A stretch of 64,000 bases of DNA from the NCBI GenBank assembly GCA_038093975.1, contig JBBPTG010000016.1, forward strand, positions 186,001 through 250,000. Direction: 5' to 3'. Both the position numbers and the translations under genes were made by a program. Below the pieces are notes generated by a model. That model saw only the letters and a list, made by a program, of their open reading frames with translations. It did not search any database and was not told the DNA's origin. Shown here one piece after another: positions 57,441-64,000 of this stretch. Position 1 is the stretch's first letter. Each line of letters begins with the position of its first letter. The stretch comes from Chalciporus piperatus. Its lineage: Eukaryota; Basidiomycota; Agaricomycetes; Boletales; Boletaceae.

Positions 57441-58607
57441 GAAAACCGATGATTGATTCCCCCTTGACCCTATAGGACACGTGAAACAGGAAAGTTGAGA
57501 ACGTTCAAACGTTCAGCTGGGGAATGGAAGTGAACTAGTCAGCAAACGATTTCGGTTTCTTGCGCGGTCGTCACGCTTGATGTATCTAGTTCGGCAGTGT
57601 GATGTTATCGTCCAAATGGATGTGAATCCACATAGGCATTGTGTGATACGTCAAGTAAAAGAACTCACACGTAGATGTTCCCTGTTAGCATCGACAGATT
57701 GGGCAGTCATGTACGTCGGACCTGCTTCCGTTCGCTTCTGACATGGTGATCTTTCGGTTGGTGATAGGAGCAAGGCCGAAGTAAAACAATAGAATACCCC
57801 CACTGATGAATTCGGAAATCTGAATATGCAAGAGTGATCGTATCACTCACCACGCTCAAGTATGCATTGTGCGCTGATCATATATATGGTCTCGGCTGAC
57901 TGGAACACAGAACGGGGGTTGCTCGTACTCGCTGCCACAATCTAACCGAGCTGATTAAGATACTTGGGGTGCTATCGCACAGCGGTGAAGACAAAAACAA
58001 TGATTCGTTCGGGCGTACATACTCTAGATGGTGGCAACGCACCTAAAACATGATGCAGGGGAGTGGGCTGATTCGGGGCAGAGATGCGAATAAGTATCTG
58101 GAGTGACTCATCTATCGGGCTCGCGTGAACTATGAGAGGAAAATCAGTATCCATCTGGGTTGAGTGGTTCCATTGATACGGCTAGCGGGAGCTTCTCGGA
58201 GTCAAAAGTCGGATTCTTGGCTTGCACGTGCGAAACCTTTTGCTAGCTATATTCATTTTGCACAAACAATAATAGCCTGTGTAAGGAGACATAACACGGA
58301 CCACGCACGGCCATGATGGGCACAGCGAAAGGCAGGGATGCTTAGAAGTGCTTACATAATTTCTGGTCGGAGCTTGAAAGTTATCAATGATCCCTTCGTC
58401 CGACTTTGGCTTCGTTTTCCACAACCACCAACCTTCTGGTCAGTGCTCCCCCCGCTCGCTGTCCGTCTCGCTGACCAGATCTTTGTCTACAGCCTTAAAA
58501 ATATAAAAAATACTTTAGAAAAAAGTAGTTGCTCTTCGCCTCTTGTGTGAGTTCCCTCATCTATCGCCCTGGCCGACAGCTGATCGCGCGCATCTTGCAA
58601 CACCAGT
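57441..58607. other. Intergenic, one doubtful minus-strand coding stretch
   Basis: No certain gene. On the minus strand around 58155-57850 an exon-like segment MDTDFPLIVHASPIDESLQI, starting after CAACCCAG, can be spliced to EYEQPPFCVPVSRDHIYDQR, but I could not find a convincing start or family. The rest should be the promoter region of the poly(A)-binding protein gene. Confidence 0.35.
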
Positions 58608-58661
58608 CGCAAAAAAAAAGTACTCAAAGCAGTAACGACCCCATAAACCCAAAAAATCAAA
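58608..58661 (+). promoter_or_regulatory. A-rich 5' leader of the poly(A)-binding protein gene
   Basis: A run of nine A residues near 58609-58618 and a CCCAAAAAATCAAA segment directly before the ATG, with a further A-rich tract at about 58496-58527. Binding of the protein to A-rich leaders of its own mRNA is the known autoregulatory mechanism of animal PABPC1; here it is an inference. Confidence 0.45.
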
Positions 58662-60994
<2,333 letters not shown>

Positions 60995-61432
60995 GTAGTG
61001 AAGTGGGAGGTGTTTTGAAGGAGGGGTGTCTTTGCGGGTGCCATTGGGTTTTGTTGAGCGATATTGGCTCGTCCTCTCTTTTTCTGTGTGCTCGCTTTTA
61101 CAGGTTGATCATCCGTGACCTCTGCCTTGAGCTGAGTGTCTATTTTAAACTGGGTATTGGTGGTGGTCGTTCCTTTTTGTGTACTCCGAGAAGGAACAGA
61201 GGTTGATACAACTGCTTTCACTGCGGGTCGAGTGTTGCTCGAGTGAGACACATGTCTGAATCCAAGTTCCCTTGAGTGCCAATTTCTCGCGGTTAACGTT
61301 GAGAGTCGCAGCAACCACTGCGCCGCCAGCGCTTTCATAAGTACAGTCCACACCCCGCGTTTTTACACCCAACCAGTTCCGATCTCAATCCTCACGTTCG
61401 TTTCTGCACTCGTATTATTTCCTACTGTGCAG

Positions 61433-63446
61433 ATGAGCAGGCTAGCTCAGGCTGTGGATTGTTTGATATTCGGTGCTGGCTGGGCTCATGTCCTTCTCGC
61501 GCCGTACACAAAGGTCGAGGAATCTTTCAACCTACATGCAACTCATGACGCTCTAATGTACGGTGTGCGCCCCGGAAGTCTACCCAATGTAAGCTTCCAG
61601 AATCCAGATCACCAGACTATGCGTATAACTCACATATTGTCATCACGCCCGGACAACCATTCCAACATTTCTCAAGTACGATCACAATATCTTTCCGGGT
61701 GCCGTCCCTCGTACATTTGCAGGAAGCGTGCTGCTCTCGTGGATCTCCATGCCGTTCATACAACTCGGCATCGCGCTAGGGATCATCTCATCCAAGTTTG
61801 ATGTACAACTTATCCGTGCGTCATGCTCATTTATGGTTTTTCCCTTGCCCTGAATCATTCATCCGAACGTCGTCCAGTGAGACTGATGCTCGCTTCCTTG
61901 AACGCTCTCGCGCTCGTCCTCGTCCGAAGGGCTGTTTCAACACGATTCGGGAAGCAAACGAGCCACCTGTTTGCACTTTTGACGTGCTCGCAATTTCATC
62001 TTCCGTTTTGGATGGGTCGTACCCTTCCGAATATGTTTGCATTGATTCCCGGTAGGCGACCTTCCGTCAGCCTAGATTCGAGTGCTGAGCTATCTCTTGC
62101 AGTGAACCTCGCGTATTCCATGCTGAACGATCGCGCACTAAATTCTACACGGGCTTCGAAGAAAAGTATCAATATAGCAATCGCTCTGTTGACATTCACT
62201 GCGGTAGTTTTCCGTTCTGAGGTCGCGCTTCTGCTCGCACCTTTGGCACTTCAGCTTCTTGTCCAGGGCCACGTCACTTTCCTTAACCTTGTCACAGTTG
62301 GTCTACTTGCCGGACTGACCTCTGCTGGTCAGTCGCGGCCCTGAACGCAAGCATGACAATAGCTCATACGCTCTATTACATAGCGATCACCGTTGCGGTC
62401 GATTCCTATTTCTGGAATCAATGGCCTCTGTGGCCTGAGCTGTACGGTATGTACTTCAACGTTTACCTGGGGAAGAGTGCAGATTGGGGTGTAAGTGTTA
62501 CTCGATACTATCCATGCTTCTCGAACTCAATCACTGTTTGTAACTTAGACATCACCCGCACACACCTACTTCACCGTTTATCTTCCCAAACTTCTCATGG
62601 GAGCTACGCCTATGGCAGTCATAGGCGCCACGCTCGATCACCGGATTCGATCCTTGCTTTTCGCCCCACTCGCGTTCGTGCTTGCGTTGAGCGCACTGGG
62701 ACACAAGGAGTGGCGTTTCGTCGTTTATGTGGTGCCTCTGATCAACATTGCGGCAGCGCGAGGGGCACGGTGGATGTGAGTCCTTGGTCCACTTTCTGTG
62801 TCTCGTGGTTAGCTAACTTGTTCGATATAGGACCTCTAGTAAGAAAGGTTTCCTACTCAAATACCTGATGTTCCTTTTTGCCCTTTCCCTGGTTGCCCTC
62901 AACGTTGTCGGGACTTTCATGTCGACCCTCGCTTCAATGGAAAACTACCCAGGCGGGGCAGCTCTGGCTGCGTTTAACCAACGATACTCGGAGCAGAAAA
63001 ATAGTGAGTGGTTTCATACTATCAACACTTGTCAGTGTTGACCTCCTGTCATAGTTCATGTGCACATATCGAATCTTGCGGCCCAGACGGGCGTATCCTT
63101 GTTCCTCCACGAACATGCATCTCCCTTCCTGTCTTCGTTACAGTTATCTGAACCTGGCTCCTCCTCTTCGCACAATTCATGGATATACAACAAAACGGAG
63201 TCATTGACTCCGGCCATGATCTCCTCTTCCCCCTTCACTCACTTGATCGCCGAGTCTCCCGAACTCGCTGGCGAAGAATGGATGGTCGTCGAGACCATCA
63301 GTGGATTCAAGCGGTGGAAGTGGGATTCAGATCTTCTGAACATGTTGAAGACGGGGAGGTTATGGGAGATACCCCTCCATAGTTGGATTCAGTTGCTCCA
63401 GATGGAGAGGAGCGCCCAGCTATGGGTATTAGAGAGAAGAAGGTGA
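61433..63446 (+). CDS. ALG12: ALG12 alpha-1,6-mannosyltransferase (GT22)
   Basis: Endoplasmic-reticulum mannosyltransferase that adds the alpha-1,6 mannose to the dolichol-linked Man7GlcNAc2 precursor of N-glycans. The ATG at 61433 (MSRLAQAVDCLIFGAGWAHV) leads to the family signature LAPYTKVEESFNLHATHD. Next come FPGAVPRTFAGSVLLSWISM (lumenal loop and next helix), FHLPFWMGRTLPNMFAL, AIALLTFTAVVFRSEVALLL, LWPELYGMYFNVYLGKSADW and AYTYFTVYLPKLLMG-like sequence near 62560. Then HKEWRFVVYVVPLINIAAAR, and the lumenal C-terminal region VHVHISNLAAQTGVSLFLHE ending LWVLERRR at 63446. Many hydrophobic segments and at least seven introns. It follows the poly(A)-binding protein gene on the same strand. 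Confidence 0.9.
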
Positions 63447-64000
63447 ATAGAGTTCGAATGGTTCGTTGGCGTGTAGCAGTCGTTTAAGGTATGTAGCAAT
63501 CTATTTTATATTGTGGATTCTAGAGGTCATTTCCGAGCAGCGTTTCACTCCTCGAGCTTATGGATAGTCGAGTTCGCGGCGGAAGAGCAGGGTTTTCTTC
63601 CTTCAGCTTTCTATGCTTGCCGTGACATTCTCTGTATTAGCAACCTATAGGCATCGACCAGCTTTTCAATCGATCTTCGGTTCAGTCTCTTTCCTTCTAG
63701 AGCTTCGACTATGTGCAATTCATTGCTCCACACGGTTACACACGAGACCGTTGGAAATCGAAAATCCTTCTCGAAGCGTGTCATCCGTGGCGGCCTCACC
63801 ATCATGATCACCATCACCCTTGATGATGCTTAGGTGGCTAGTTCCCATACAGCATAGATTTTCTACAGCAATCGCAATGGCTGCTACCTACGACTATATA
63901 CTCTCTCCACGTGACGATCCAATGGTTCACAATCTGAAGGAAATTACAACGTTGATCGTGAACATAATGAGCCCCGAGAGTTCTGCCATTTTCAGTGCAT
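63447..64000. other. Right-edge region, no gene recognised
   Basis: Downstream of ALG12. A short minus-strand frame at 63611-63817 could belong to a gene beyond the window but shows no known motif. Confidence 0.35.

Noticed and set aside
57850..58430. Minus-strand multi-exon gene
   Set aside because: Some exon-like segments with splice sites exist, but no start codon, family match or consistent frame through all exons was found.

Overview
This is nuclear DNA from a filamentous basidiomycete, most likely an Agaricomycete. Genes are dense and cut by many introns of about 50 bp. Proteins typical of that class are present: a DUF6534 membrane protein, a polyporopepsin-type aspartic protease, a CMC/Plavaka-like Tnp2 transposase and paired aldo/keto reductases of the aryl-alcohol dehydrogenase type. 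Both strands are used, there are no operons, and I found no convincing tRNA, rRNA or CRISPR locus.

Layout. From 1 to 17.2 kb the genes run leftward: a GH35 beta-galactosidase (3' end outside the window), a DUF6534 protein, a YEATS-domain chromatin protein, aldo/keto reductase 1, an aspartic protease whose frame looks broken at the first catalytic motif, and a TesB-like acyl-CoA thioesterase. From 17.2 to 21.5 kb lies a repeat island: two inverted 780-bp copies of one element, one copy interrupted by a 1.8-kb TIR element whose empty site survives in the other copy, plus a 461-bp repeat with a second inverted copy at 11.2 kb. From 21.8 to 47.0 kb is a housekeeping block: a Ser/Thr protein kinase, a TPR/Mlp-like nuclear-basket protein, MOB2, phosphopantothenoylcysteine decarboxylase (CoA synthesis), mitochondrial methionyl-tRNA synthetase, a DUF3605 protein, FEN1, aldo/keto reductase 2 and the tRNA dihydrouridine synthase DUS1.

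From 47.7 to 57.4 kb is a second accessory region: a gene with an RTC4-like C-terminal part and a tandem exon-intron duplication, a low-complexity charged ORF, a truncated Tnp2 transposase, a 3.1-kb fold-back element with perfect 54-bp inverted termini and two internal satellites, and a C2H2 zinc-finger ORF abutting its right end. From 58.6 kb to the end are poly(A)-binding protein and the ALG12 mannosyltransferase.

Gene spans run from start codon to stop codon. Internal introns were located by eye from splice signals and reading-frame continuity, so exon edges are approximate except where given. The most unusual features are the nested inverted repeats at 17-21.5 kb, the satellite-bearing fold-back element at 54-57 kb, the 12-nt and 20-nt micro-exons of the GH35 gene, and the exon-intron tandem duplication at 48.9-49.3 kb.
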